Below are positions 33,788-44,220 of a stretch of 64,000 nucleotides of DNA, in pieces; the stretch's first letter is position 1, and each line of letters starts with the position of its first letter. The notes under the pieces were generated by a model. It saw nothing but the letters and a program-made list of their open reading frames with translations, was not told where the DNA came from and made no database searches. The translations under genes and the position numbers were made by a program. Origin of the DNA: Obelidium mucronatum (lineage: Eukaryota > Chytridiomycota > Chytridiomycetes > Chytridiales > Chytriomycetaceae); contig JAIVFH010000084.1 in the NCBI GenBank assembly GCA_025765595.1, positions 88,576 to 152,575 of the forward strand, written 5' to 3'.

Positions 33788-34805
33788 ATGAACTATGCGG
33801 AATGGACTCATTGCAATCTTGAAAACGAATCATCATCAAGACATTACAATTTACCATATCAATATCCGGAGACTTTGGGCAAGCTTTCAGTACCGCCGCT
33901 TGAAGACACACCTTGTTTGAGTACCGAAACCTTCTTTGGGTAAACGTCACAGTTCTCTTGTTTAGTGATAGCAGGTGTCTTAAATTTTAAAATTCATGAA
34001 TCAGTCATGTTCACAATCGTATGGACTGTTATATTCTTGCTGAAGCTGTCGCTGCTGGTGTGCTCAAGCCTTATATGATGAATGTTGTTGTCAGACCAAA
34101 AAGTGGGAGTGTCTATGTTGTCGAACATGAGCAAGTGTTCAAGGTGATAAATTCACTGGCTTTAGAATGGCTTCAAAAACCAAATTTAGTCGTTATATCT
34201 ATTACACTTTCTAGGATGGTTGTGTATGGTCCAATGGAACGGTGACAGATTCATTCCTGACATTTCGGTAAGATACAGCAGTATTCGAGAATATGTGTTT
34301 CGATTTAATATGCTAATATAAAACAAAAATAAACAGGGAAGTCAAGAAAGATTGTCTTGAAAAGGAACAACGACGCACGAAAAAGCACGAAAGAGGGCTC
34401 GTTAAGCGAGTTCTTTCCATCACGGCATCAAACAATGAGACATATCAATTAGTTTCATACTTTTCTTTCAAAGATTTTCAGCTTTTGTATTCCAAGGAGA
34501 TGCGGGCGTCTTCCGTTTGTTCAAGGAGACTGCAGCGGCCATCTGGAATGCTTCAATACCAGCAGTTTATTGTTCAATGGACTCAATTCAAGAGAATGAA
34601 ATATATTCAGGATGCAATTCACGCTGAGCTGACTCCACTTCCGCCGAGCTTGTTGCCTTTCAATAATGGAGAGAGTCAATTTCCAGCTGATAACTGGGAT
34701 GGTGAGTCACCCAATGTCGAGAGATATTCCGACACTCTCGGTGACGTTGAATTACCAGAATCATTGATTCTACCTCCTAGCGCCTTACCTTTATGGAGTT
34801 CTTAG
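33788..34805 (+). CDS. WOPR-domain regulator W17, variant-tail subgroup
   Basis: Exons 33788-33939, 34005-34143, 34215-34267 and 34337-34805 give 270 residues with introns at the three common sites. The domain is divergent: ETFFGHVHNRMDCYILAEA, RPKSGSVYVVEHE, FKDGCVWSN, SFLTFREVK. The second half has lost the PNGLAKR wording (RGLVKRVLSITASNNETYQLV, SYFSFKDFQLLY). The tail has QYQQFIVQWTQF, AELTPLPPSLLPFN, ADNWD, and a second LPPSALPL. It is closest to W18; the two are probably a tandem pair. The phases close without error, so the copy looks functional despite divergence. Confidence 0.84.
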
Positions 34806-35115
34806 AGAATAAAAAAATGTTCAATGATCGATAGGGCTCCTTTGTTTCTCTCATTTATTGATTTGTGTTCGTTCTTTTCAATTACCCATATTGCCTTGAA
34901 CGGCAGTATCCCTCTTTTCTCTTGTAACCAAAGCAAAGGGAAATCTGTTGCAAATGGATTTCAAACACAAAAAATCCAAGAATTAAGAAAATTTTCATTT
35001 CCACCTCAAGTGCGTGGCAAGAGGGCACGCATTATCAGCATTGAAACTCTCTTCAAAAACACTCAAAAGCAATTGTTTTGCGAAAAGTTTGAAGCCAAAA
35101 GGAATAAGTCGAAAC
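34806..35115. other. Intergenic, W17-W18
   Basis: No gene recognised; a coding-length frame upstream of the W18 ATG has no earlier ATG. Confidence 0.5.
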
Positions 35116-36345
35116 ATGGAAAACAACTGCCGCAAGAACACTGGCGCCAAGTTGGAATGCGGGGAAGTGGGCAGCACATCCATCCCACCGCTGCTGAGTC
35201 CTTGCACGGATTCAGATGTGGAGTCCAACAGCGGCATCTGCTTGAATGAAAGTGACTCTGCTCTGAACACTCAAGAGACCTTCTTTGGGTATGTTTTAAA
35301 ACACCAAAGAAGCTTATTCACCCAATGACTGTACTAACTTCAAACGTAGTTACGTAAGAGACACAGTCGACTGCTATATTCTTGTCGAAGCTGTCGTGGC
35401 TGGACTGCTGCGTCCATACACTGGTGCCAGCGGATCTGTCAGAAACGGAACTGTTCTGGTCATCCCGCTCGACTCTCGCCCAAACAAGTTTATGGTACGG
35501 TCGACATCTTCTTACTCCCTCGGGCTTAAATTTATTTATTTCTACAGGATCACCGCCAATGGTCCGCTGCAAAGACGCAAGGCAGCTTTAAAGTTACGAG
35601 GTGTGTGTGTGGGCAAAAATCACGTGAAATCGATAATCGGAAAATAATCTAAAAATCGAAAATTTCCTTCTTGATTTATAATTCAAATTAAAACAGAGAG
35701 GTCGAGGCCGTCAACACGTTCCGTCACTCGTCATCCGCAATTAAAACTCGACGCAATAGCTGTGCAGGTGTTCCCGGGGCTGTATTCCCCACATGTACGG
35801 CACGCTTTGGTACAAGAATCAAAGACCAAGGACTCATGAAGAAGTCTCTCTCCATGAATGGATCAGATGGTCATTTATACCGCGTTATTTCGTACTCATA
35901 TCCCAAAGATGTGGAACACTTCCACAAGCTCGAGCCTGCCACCAATCGCCTCTCCCACTTTTCGCCGCTCCAATGTCCTTCTCAAATCTGTCAATACCAG
36001 CAATTCATTACAAAATGGGTTCAATACAACAAGCTCCGGAAAATGCGCGAGCAGATTGAATCAGAGCTTGTTCCTCTTCCCCCAAGTGTTTTCCCTGTCG
36101 AGAATCTTGCACCGCAGCCTGAAGATAACTGGGAACTCTCTGTAACACCACGACCGGATCACTACTATCAACTGCAACAAGGCGAAAATGGGTTCATTAG
36201 TTTCGATGAAATGGACAGTTTGTTGCCCTTGTCGCTGCCACCAAGTATTTTGCCATTGAACCAGCCAAAGGAAGTTGCAGTGGAACAGATTCGACAAGCG
36301 CTGTTACGTGAACAACGAATCATGCAGCAGAATAATCAATTCTGA
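35116..36345 (+). CDS. WOPR-domain regulator W18, variant-tail subgroup
   Basis: Exons 35116-35288, 35350-35494, 35548-35600 and 35697-36345 give 339 residues with introns at the ETFFG, post-RW and YR sites. First half: GYVRDTVDCYILVEAVVAG, SVRNGTVLVIPLDS, FMDHRQWSAAKTQ, SFKVTREVE; RWRDG has become FMDH. Second half: RIKDQGLMKKSLSMNGSDGHLYRV, SYSYPKDVEHFH. The tail carries QYQQFITKWVQY, SELVPLPPSVFPVE, EDNWE and a second LPPSILPL near the end. It is the last of the twelve uninterrupted + strand copies and converges on SEC63. Confidence 0.85.
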
Positions 36346-36589
36346 GCCAAACTATATTTATACCACATCGCAGCCACGAATATACTCGAACACAATTTAC
36401 GTACACCAAAAACGTCACATACATTCATTTATAGAATAGAAGAGCGAAGTTGAATCTTCCAAATAAACACAAACCCCCATGCTGTTTCTCGTTTACATTT
36501 GTATTCAATACAATGAATCTTTAGAAAATGGTGATAAAAAAAAGGAATCAAACAGCAATCCCCATAATCCCCCTTAGACAAAAAACCAC

Positions 36590-39323
36590 CTAATCATCAT
36601 CTTCACTATCACTAGAGTCATCATGCTCTTCGCGAACCTTGCTGCCACCAGAACCAGGAACCTTTCCAGCCTTCAACGCAGCCATCTGTCCAGCAATCGT
36701 GTCTTCATCCGGCTCACTCATCTCCTCCTCAATAATCGCAGCACTGATTTCCGGCACATCCACAACTATAAGTGTCATTTCAATGTTCAAGTCACAACCC
36801 ATGCTCGAATCGTTCTTGACAAAGACGTGGAACTTCCATTGTCCAGGCTGCGGTGGCGCTTGGAACTGCAACTTGCATGTCTTTGGCGGGCTTCCTGGAG
36901 GACCACTGTTGTTGATTTTCCCCAAGCAAATCAGACGATTGTTTTCTGGAGATCCCATCATGATCCACCACGCGCTGTTTTTCTCATTGGGGAAGTAAGG
37001 GCAGTGGGTGGGGAAGAGTTCGGCGGCGGTTTGTTCGAACCATTGGGGTTTGACTTCTTCGTGGGAGACGGGGGGTGGGTTCACGTCGATGGGGATGATT
37101 CCTTCCTGTTTCTCGCGGGCGGCTTCTTCAGGTGTGATGTGTTCGAGAGTGACAGCGAGAGTTACGATGGAGCCTGGGGTGATGTACTCTTCGCCGACAA
37201 CTTAGAGAAAAAAAATGGATTAATGAAGGTTTTGGCAGACGATGGGGTCCTTGTTGTTTTACCTGAGAAATTGCATTTGGAAACACGAACCAATGGGTAT
37301 TGTTGGGCAATAGCAAAGAGTTCGTTGTATTCGGCGTCGGAAAGGGATTTGACGAGGTCGCGGCGTTCTTGTTCCGGTAATTCGACAAACTCACGAGGGC
37401 AGGTGACTCTTCGCTGTTGTTTTTGTTGGTGCGCATTGATTTAAGAATTTCACAACTCAGTCTGCAAAAAGTTACAAAGTACCTTGGCAGTCACAAATTG
37501 CTTCAAGAGGTCCAATGTAAGATAAGGAAGTTGGCCTAATGGTCCCCTTGATGGAAGAGAAGCCTGGATAATCGCCTGGCGCAAATCAATGGCAGCCATC
37601 GCAGCGCTCAACCAGAATCGAGCCGCACAAATCTGCAAGACACCAACAACAACCATGGATGCAACTTCAGCAACTCGAGATTGCTCTTTAGCGAGAGTAG
37701 CATTGTCAATTTGAATACGCGCCAAGTGACTGTAGAGGAGGATTTGGATCTTGTGGGTGATGGCTTCTCCGACGTTTGTGTACTATGATATTTTGGTTTT
37801 TGAGGACTGGTTATTCTTGTTTTTTTTTACCTTCTTCTTGGCTTCAAACGGATATCCAAACTTTCCGATTTCCGTGGCAACTTTTTGAGCCAATTCTTCA
37901 ACAAGAGCTCGTTCCTCTTTCTTATACGACACGGCGTCAATCAATTCATCAGCTTGGCAGATGATGTCAATCAAAACTGAAAAAATATCAATTAGAAAAA
38001 AAATAACGAAATAGAACAAGCAACACATACGGCGTGAATTCGAATCGGCCTTGACTTCCTTGTAAAACTTGCCCATCGTTTCGTGGCAGATCTTATCGTT
38101 GTTCATATTCTTTGAGCTGTACCACCAACGGGCAACGAAAATAGGCATAAAGATTCCAAAGATGGCACCATAGAGGAAGAGAACCAGAACATTGTTCTTG
38201 GAATCAACCAAGTATTTTGGAAGAGCGATTCCGAGAGTCAAAGCTTTGGAGTTTCGTTTAAAAAATAGCAAATCGTTTGGAAATAACAGCAAAAGACATG
38301 TTTGTCTACCTTGACGACCATCAGGGTGTCCGAATTCGTCCCATGTCTTTCTAGCTTCTTCGTCCGTCAATACTTTTTGGGCTTTGGAAAGCTCATTGTA
38401 CTTTGTCGCTGCTGCAGCCTTTTCTTCTTCTGTTCCTTCAACCTTATCGGGGTGGCTGTAGGAAAAGTCGTTATTAAGACCAATTGCCATCACAAGGAAA
38501 GAAAAAATCGGAATAATTGAAAGTTACAATTGAAGAGAAAGCTTTCTGAATTTCTTTTTGATTTCTGCTTCTGTGGCGGCCTGTTTTTTTTAGGGAAGGA
38601 AGTCAGGAAAACCCAAGTTTAATGATCTCACGCAAGTCCAGACTCACCGTGCTGACACCCAAGATTTCATATGGATCCCACAGACCGCTTTCCGCAAGTT
38701 CGGCAGTGGCCACCTTGTAGGCTCCAAATGCAAACACAATCCAACCCAGAATCAACAACAGGTTCCTGATGGTGCAACAAACCAAAAGATTTAAAAAAAA
38801 TGAGGAAGCAAGTTTATCGGTTTTTGAAGGAAGAACGGAATGTTGATGACGGTTGTGCTGTTTCAAAATGACACTTCCACGTTCTGAAACATCCAAGACG
38901 GGCTTCCCATCAACCGATCGATATCTTAAAGTCCGAATATAGCCCTTAATTTGAAAGATCCAGATCCGGACAGGCATCTTTGATTTTGTCGTTGCGTTTT
39001 TGATGCAATATTGGGATGGGGTTTTTTTACTTTGTAGACAGAGTTCCGGCCTTGGAAGCAGCCTTTGCCTTTGCGACTTTCACAGTTTTCACAGCACATT
39101 CCTTGCAAGGACAAGCAGGGACTCCTGTGTTATGAGTGTGGTTGGGTTGGTGTGTCCACAAAAGAGAGCTGACTTTTTTACCCTTGACATGTTTGACAAC
39201 GATAGGAGCAGTGCTTGTTCCGAACAGCGATGAATACGTCGTTGGGATCAAGACTAGAGCCAGGAAAGATACGACAAAGTAGTAGAAAATGCTGCCATTC
39301 TCATCGTATTCGTATTGGCCCAT
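36590..39323 (-). CDS. SEC63: Sec63, ER translocon J-protein
   Basis: ER membrane subunit of the Sec62/63 complex. Its lumenal J domain recruits Hsp70 (BiP/Kar2) to the Sec61 channel for post-translational import. Ten exons on minus: 39182-39323, 39031-39124, 38648-38765, 38528-38580, 38310-38455, 38031-38243, 37831-37976, 37483-37782, 37263-37413 and 36590-37200. All phases agree; the product is 657 residues, close to the yeast protein. N-terminus MGQYEYDENGSIFYYFVV and the first TM are typical. A further TM follows (LLLILGWIVFAFGAY), then the J domain (DPYEILGVS, KKKFRKLSLQ, HPDK), another TM (LVLFLYGAIFGIFMP), a Brl-type region and an acidic tail (DDSSDSEDDD). It separates W18 from W19 and is clearly functional. 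Confidence 0.95.
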
Positions 39324-39741
39324 TTTTGTCGAATTTTTGTTGATTTTCTTTGGTTTGTTGGCATTTCCAAGAGACTTCCTAAGAGACTTCGTTGGAACTA
39401 TTCTGAACTATTGCTTGAAGATCGTGATTGTGAGTGTTCTGAAATATGTTGCTTTTTAGCATCAAAGTAGATGTGTTTTAGAGATACTTTTTACATAAAG
39501 ACGACTGCCTCTGTTCAACAACACAAAACAACATTACGATCGTTGTAAATATCGTTCAAATCGTTGAGTTTCACTCCTTTCCCCCCTTAGTCAGTCACTC
39601 TTGTTCTGCCAAGAGTATCATCTCCAAAACAAACCTGAAACAACTATCCCCAGGAGCGGATACTGGGCGAAAAAGGAAAGCAAACGATTATTCCAATCGA
39701 AGTTTCAGCAGCCCCCTTACCCCCAGTTTTCAAATCTCTTC
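39324..39741. promoter_or_regulatory. Divergent intergenic region between SEC63 and W19
   Basis: 418 bp between the ATG of minus-strand SEC63 and the ATG of plus-strand W19. It must hold both promoters if W19 is transcribed. The direct repeat AAGAGACTTC occurs near 39370 and 39381. No TATA box is assigned. Confidence 0.5.
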
Positions 39742-41091
39742 ATGAATCACAACCATCATCAGAGTCTTCCACACTCTCGCAACAGTTGGCCTGCCGCACA
39801 AAACAGTGGTGCCAATCGAAACACTTATCAAATGCATTACCAAGAGCATGAATTAGCGGGTCCTTCATTTCAATCACAACAACCAAGCCACAATATCCAA
39901 GCCACACAAGTCCCCCACAGCACCATCCCCACTACCAACCCCACAGCAGCCCTACAATACCAACAAACCAGTTTCGGTTTCGTCAAAGACAAGGAAGACG
40001 CAATCCTGATTACCGAAGCCTGCGTCTCAGGAGCCCTGAAACCCGTCTCTGACCTGACAATGTCCACCTCGCTTCTAGCAATGCAAAGTGGAACCATCCT
40101 CGTGTTTGTTGAAAACAGTGAACAGATGCAGAAAATGCGATTCCGCGATGCTGGAGCGTGGTCATCTTCGCGCATCAGTGGTCCCTTCCTGTTGTACCGG
40201 CAAGTTGAAACCAGTGACAAGAAGAAAAATGATGTCATTTTGGCAGGGGAAAGGAGTAGTTTGTTTACTACCACTTCATTGCGGCCTTATACCAAGTTGA
40301 TTCCCCAACGGGCTTGCCAAACGGACGATTACTATTTCAGGGAGTGATGGGAATCGGTATCGAGTGATCAATTACTTTTACCCGAATGATGTGGAGGTGT
40401 TTTATAAACGGAGTAGTGCTGCGGGGCCGAGTAACCGGATGGCTGGGCAGGTTTTGCCGATTCCAAGTCTTCAGCCCGAGTTTGACCAGTATAAGCATTT
40501 GATTCCTGCTGGGCTTGGGTCTTCGTCATCGAGAGGTGGATCCAGGAAAAGCAGTCGCCAGAGTTCTCCAAGTGGGGCTGTGATGGGGATGGGTGCAGAT
40601 ATGAGTGAGTCTCCTACCGTATCTTCATTGGACTCTAGTGGTAGTGCATCACGAAGAGTGTCGTGGAAATTAAGTAACTCTTCGACTGGATACATGGCTA
40701 TTCAAGATTTGGTGCAAGTTGAACCACATCCACAACAAGCACCGCAACCAGTACATAACAATCCGTATTCCACCTCCGACTACCAAGCTCCTAGATCCCA
40801 CTCATACCCACCACCCTTCTGGATTCCTTCAACATCTCAAGCACATACACAAAACGCGCAGTCTCAATTCGTGTCAAGCGAAGGATCCTAGCCTGCATTC
40901 TGCGTTAATGGCAAACAGATATGATGTCCTGGGGCGAACTTTCGGAGCTACCAATACTGAGTGTACGGGAAATGGCTATTCAAGGAGGAGTCCCACATTG
41001 GTTGAATGAGCCCGCGATATTACCGCCGTTGCGTAATCTGAATGTAGTTGCCACAACCGGAATATATTCAGGATCATTTACGGAGGAATGA
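39742..41091 (+). pseudogene. WOPR-domain gene W19, frame-broken
   Basis: Intronless reading from ATG 39742. SFGFVKDKEDAILITEAC, MQSGTILVFVENS, MRFRDAGAWSSSR, GPFLLYRQVE and SLRPYTKLIP are intact. At 40302-40306 the sequence has CCCC where paralogs read one base less; the frame leaves NGLAKRTITISGSDGNRYRV and NYFYPNDV in the next frame. A second shift lies between about 40880 and 40965. The C-terminal PHWLNEPAILPPLR (near 41003-41035) sits in a third frame, which stops at about 41091. The first lesion is a homopolymer difference and could be an assembly error; the second is not obviously so. Confidence 0.75.
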
Positions 41092-41388
41092 GGATTGTGA
41101 TGATGATAGCGAGCGGTAGTCAGCTTTTTCAAGAAATAAAGTACTGATGAATATCCGCAATATTTACAACGAAATTGATTAGATGTGTTTTTAAAAAGAA
41201 TAAAGAGAAAACTTCAAAATTGAATTTTTTTTTCGCAAAAACTTCCCGAGTATTTACTTCAAGAAGTTCAACCAGAACAAGAAACGCTAATGACCTGCGT
41301 GGCGCCAGTCAATATTTAAAGAATATCCATTAAAAGGCCAAGACTTTTCGTTTTTTGGGTTGATAAGAAAAACAGTTAAAAAAATTTC

Positions 41389-42695
41389 ATGAGTCACTTT
41401 CGGAAGCAAGTAAGGTCCGGCAGCACAATTTTTCTAGGTTTTTCACTGCTTTTCAAAGCCTGCTCTATCAACTACAAGATAAAGCTCCCGAATCCTTGCA
41501 CACAGAGCAGTCTTGACACTCAGTGTCTGCTAATTAACAGCAAATGTTCCTTGACTCGAATACCTTCAAGCAGCCCGCAGAACAATTGGAAATGCCCTCC
41601 TTCCTTAATCTCCACCAGACACAAACATCGATTTCTGGAATGCCCCATTCACAATCAGCCCATCCACTATCAAATGCATACCGCAATATCTCCTAAACCA
41701 GGTCAGCACGAGCATCATCCCCAACAACAACGTCCAGAGGCAGTGCGACTTCAAACCGCCACCATCATCAGCCAACAACCCACAAACGATCCCAACGAAT
41801 TCGAAACCTTTTATGGATTCATCAAAACTCGGCAAGACGCAGAAACGATTGTAGAAGCCTGCGTGCAAGGCATCCTGCGGCCAATCCATGATTTATCAGT
41901 GAGCTGTGAGTTCAGCTGCCGATACGAAGTGGAACCGTGATTTGTTTTTCTGAGAGTTCAGCTGTGTCGGGGGTTGGTGTGGGGGAGTGTGGGCAGAAAA
42001 TGAGGTGGAGAGATGGCTTGAATTGGTCGTCGAGTAGAATATCGGGGCCGTTCTTGTTGTATAGACAAGTTGAATCGGTAGGATTCACGGTCACTGGCTG
42101 CTGTTGCAAGCAGCAGTGGCCGCAAAAGGTTCAAGAAAGGGATTCCCTTTTTTCAACGACTTCTTTAAGGGCCAATACGAGGGTTGTTGTGAATGGGTTG
42201 GCGAAGCGGACGATGGCGGTTGTGGCAAGCAATGGTGTTAAATACCGGATTATTAACTACTTTTATCCGTATGAAGTGGAGGAGCATTATTCTGAAAGGT
42301 TGGCTCGAGGGAGGGGAGCGGGATCGATTCTGAGGACGCCGTCTGAAGTGCCAGAGCTGAGTCGGTTGCAATTAGAATTAAGTGCTAATTATGCTGCTGC
42401 TGGACCTCAAGCTTCAAAAGGAGTGACAAAGAGTGAACGATTGAGCCCAAATGTGATTTCATCTCTTACTGAATCAGCAACGTCACCTGTATCATTGTCA
42501 AGTCCAAGTCCGTCTCCCCATTATTCATCTGGAATATCGCTCTGCCAGCGATTTGATGCGGTAGTCGTCCGCAACGGAGGCTATTCCATGCGGCCCATGA
42601 TCAACTATTTCCGGATGTATCCCAACTGGGCCGACTGTCCTGTCCGTCTTGCTCCGATAACACAACACCCTGGGAATCCACAACTCAACTTCTGA
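41389..42695 (+). pseudogene. WOPR-domain gene W20, one frame break
   Basis: The open frame begins at ATG 41389, with a later in-frame ATG at 41674. It gives ETFYGFIKTRQDAETIVEACVQG, then leaves frame near 41900-41918 just before LPIRSGTVICFSES, which is read in the next frame and stays open to 42695. KMRWRDGLNWSSSR, GPFLLYRQVE, VVNGLAKRTMAVVASNGVKYRI and NYFYPYEVEEHY follow without introns. The tail ends W..CPVRLAPI. The break is 17 nt that begins GTGAGC and ends TTCAG; removing it restores the frame, but it is far below normal intron length. A one- or two-base indel is the simpler reading. The core and tail are otherwise intact. Confidence 0.75.
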
Positions 42696-42766
42696 TTCCT
42701 TTTTTTAAAAAAAGAATAATGCATTTATAAAATAAAAAATAATAAGACAAAAACCAAAAGCAAATC

Positions 42767-44110
42767 ATGAAGCCATCCCGGAGCGACCCCTTCAATCCCT
42801 ACACATCGCACCCGCGATACGTCAAAACCGACGGCTCCCAATACCGCCCAGGAACAATCAGCCGATACGCAACATTTGCCCGCCACGCCAGACAACTCTT
42901 GCAACTCGACAGAAACCAGAGCAAATTCAATGCGCACCGGACAGCGGCAACGCGAAGGTCAAGGATAATCAAGGCGGCGCTGGCGTTGTTTTTCTTGCTG
43001 TTTCTGATGTTGTATGGACGGTTTCTGGTTGGCTGGTTTCTTGGACATCATTTGGTGATTGAACATAAGCATGAGCATCGTGCTAGTACTGGTACTACTA
43101 TGAGTGCAATCGATAATTCAAACAAACACTGCTGAATGGAGTAGTCACTCCTGCGGTTGTGGCCCCCTCTGCTGCTGTTGTTGTTGTTGCTCCAAAGGCA
43201 GAGGAAGCTACCGACCGGCCATAGCTAAACATTCTATTCTCATGGCATTCCAGTCATCGCCTTCTGCTGATTCATTTGCGCGACGCTCGCTTATCCGAAC
43301 TGCGTTTCGAAATTACACGAGGAAGGCTGTGGGTACTGATTCGAAACTGCATCTCGTCTTTTATTGGGATCAGCATGGCGGCTCGAAGGAAAATGAAAAG
43401 TTGGCGGAAATGGAGAGAGGCGCTTGTATTCTGAGGATGTCATGGTAAATGATATTCTAAATATTCTTTTGGTACACATGCTGACCAAAAAAAAAAAACA
43501 AGCATGCGGCCAATACATTTGATTTCCTGTCTCAAATACATTCATTGGAGGAATACGATCACGTAGTTAAGATGAACCAGAATGTACTGGTGAATTTCGG
43601 GGCCTTGGACTGCAGCGTTCCATGAGGGAACTGGGAAAACAAATTCTGCATGGGTCAAGGATCTGGATTTGAACTCGACGGGTCTTTTCGTGTCTCATGA
43701 TGTTGTTGGACCAGGCTCTGTATTTGATGGTGAGAGTTTTTTTTTCTTCTTCTAGATATGGGATTATTAAAAAACAAAGCATAACAGCGTCTGCGTACAT
43801 CTTGTCGACAAATCTCGTGTTTTATTTAACGCACTCTGTGATTCCAAGTGCAGCGTCGCCTGCTGCCATGAAGCAAACTTTTGAAAAGGATTTGGGACTG
43901 CGAATCAAAGAGTTGCAAGCGCTTGGCAAAGCGTCGACTCCTACAGCTGATAAAAGCGCTGCTACACCTGTGACAGCTTCTCCAACATCGAGTGGGGCCA
44001 TTATGAATGTGAAATCAGTTGCAATGACTCCAACGCAGTTCATTAGATTTCCGAAAATCAAACACAACTGCAATAAGCAAAGGCGCGTTGTTTATCGGTG
44101 GAGTAGATGA
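42767..44110 (+). pseudogene. Glycosyltransferase family 31-like gene, frame-broken
   Basis: The first frame (42767-43135) encodes a type II membrane-protein start: a basic cytosolic leader, one TM (IIKAALALFFLLFLMLYG) and a lumenal stem. A shifted frame (43104-43448) then has FARRSLIRTAFRNYTRK, LHLVFYWDQ and ENEKLAEMER. These match the opening of beta-1,3-galactosyltransferase domains (RRxxIRxTW, then an acidic EN..E). Later pieces in further frames include EEYDHVVKMNQNVLVN and KKQSITASAYILSTNLVFYL, the last resembling the GT31 Y.SG..YVLS..L motif. I could not join them by plausible introns, so the locus appears decayed. It would have acted in the Golgi on glycoproteins. Confidence 0.55.
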
Positions 44111-44220
44111 TCTGGATGCATACATGAAAGGAATTGTTTCATTCATGGTTTGATGAATAATATAGATATTTTTAAATGTATATTATATCATCTCATTTAT
44201 TTGACACCCACTTTACAATA

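Noticed and set aside
9302..36430. Possible Wor1-type TTAAAGTTT autoregulatory sites in the array spacers
   Set aside because: Only imperfect matches (for example TTAAAGTTC near 9358) were found by eye; nothing above chance for AT-rich spacers.
36623..37444. 273-codon plus-strand frame over SEC63
   Set aside because: Exactly antisense to verified SEC63 exons and crosses their introns.
39742..40347. Intron as an explanation of the W19 frame break
   Set aside because: No GT...AG pair brackets the lesion; the extra C in a C run explains it fully.
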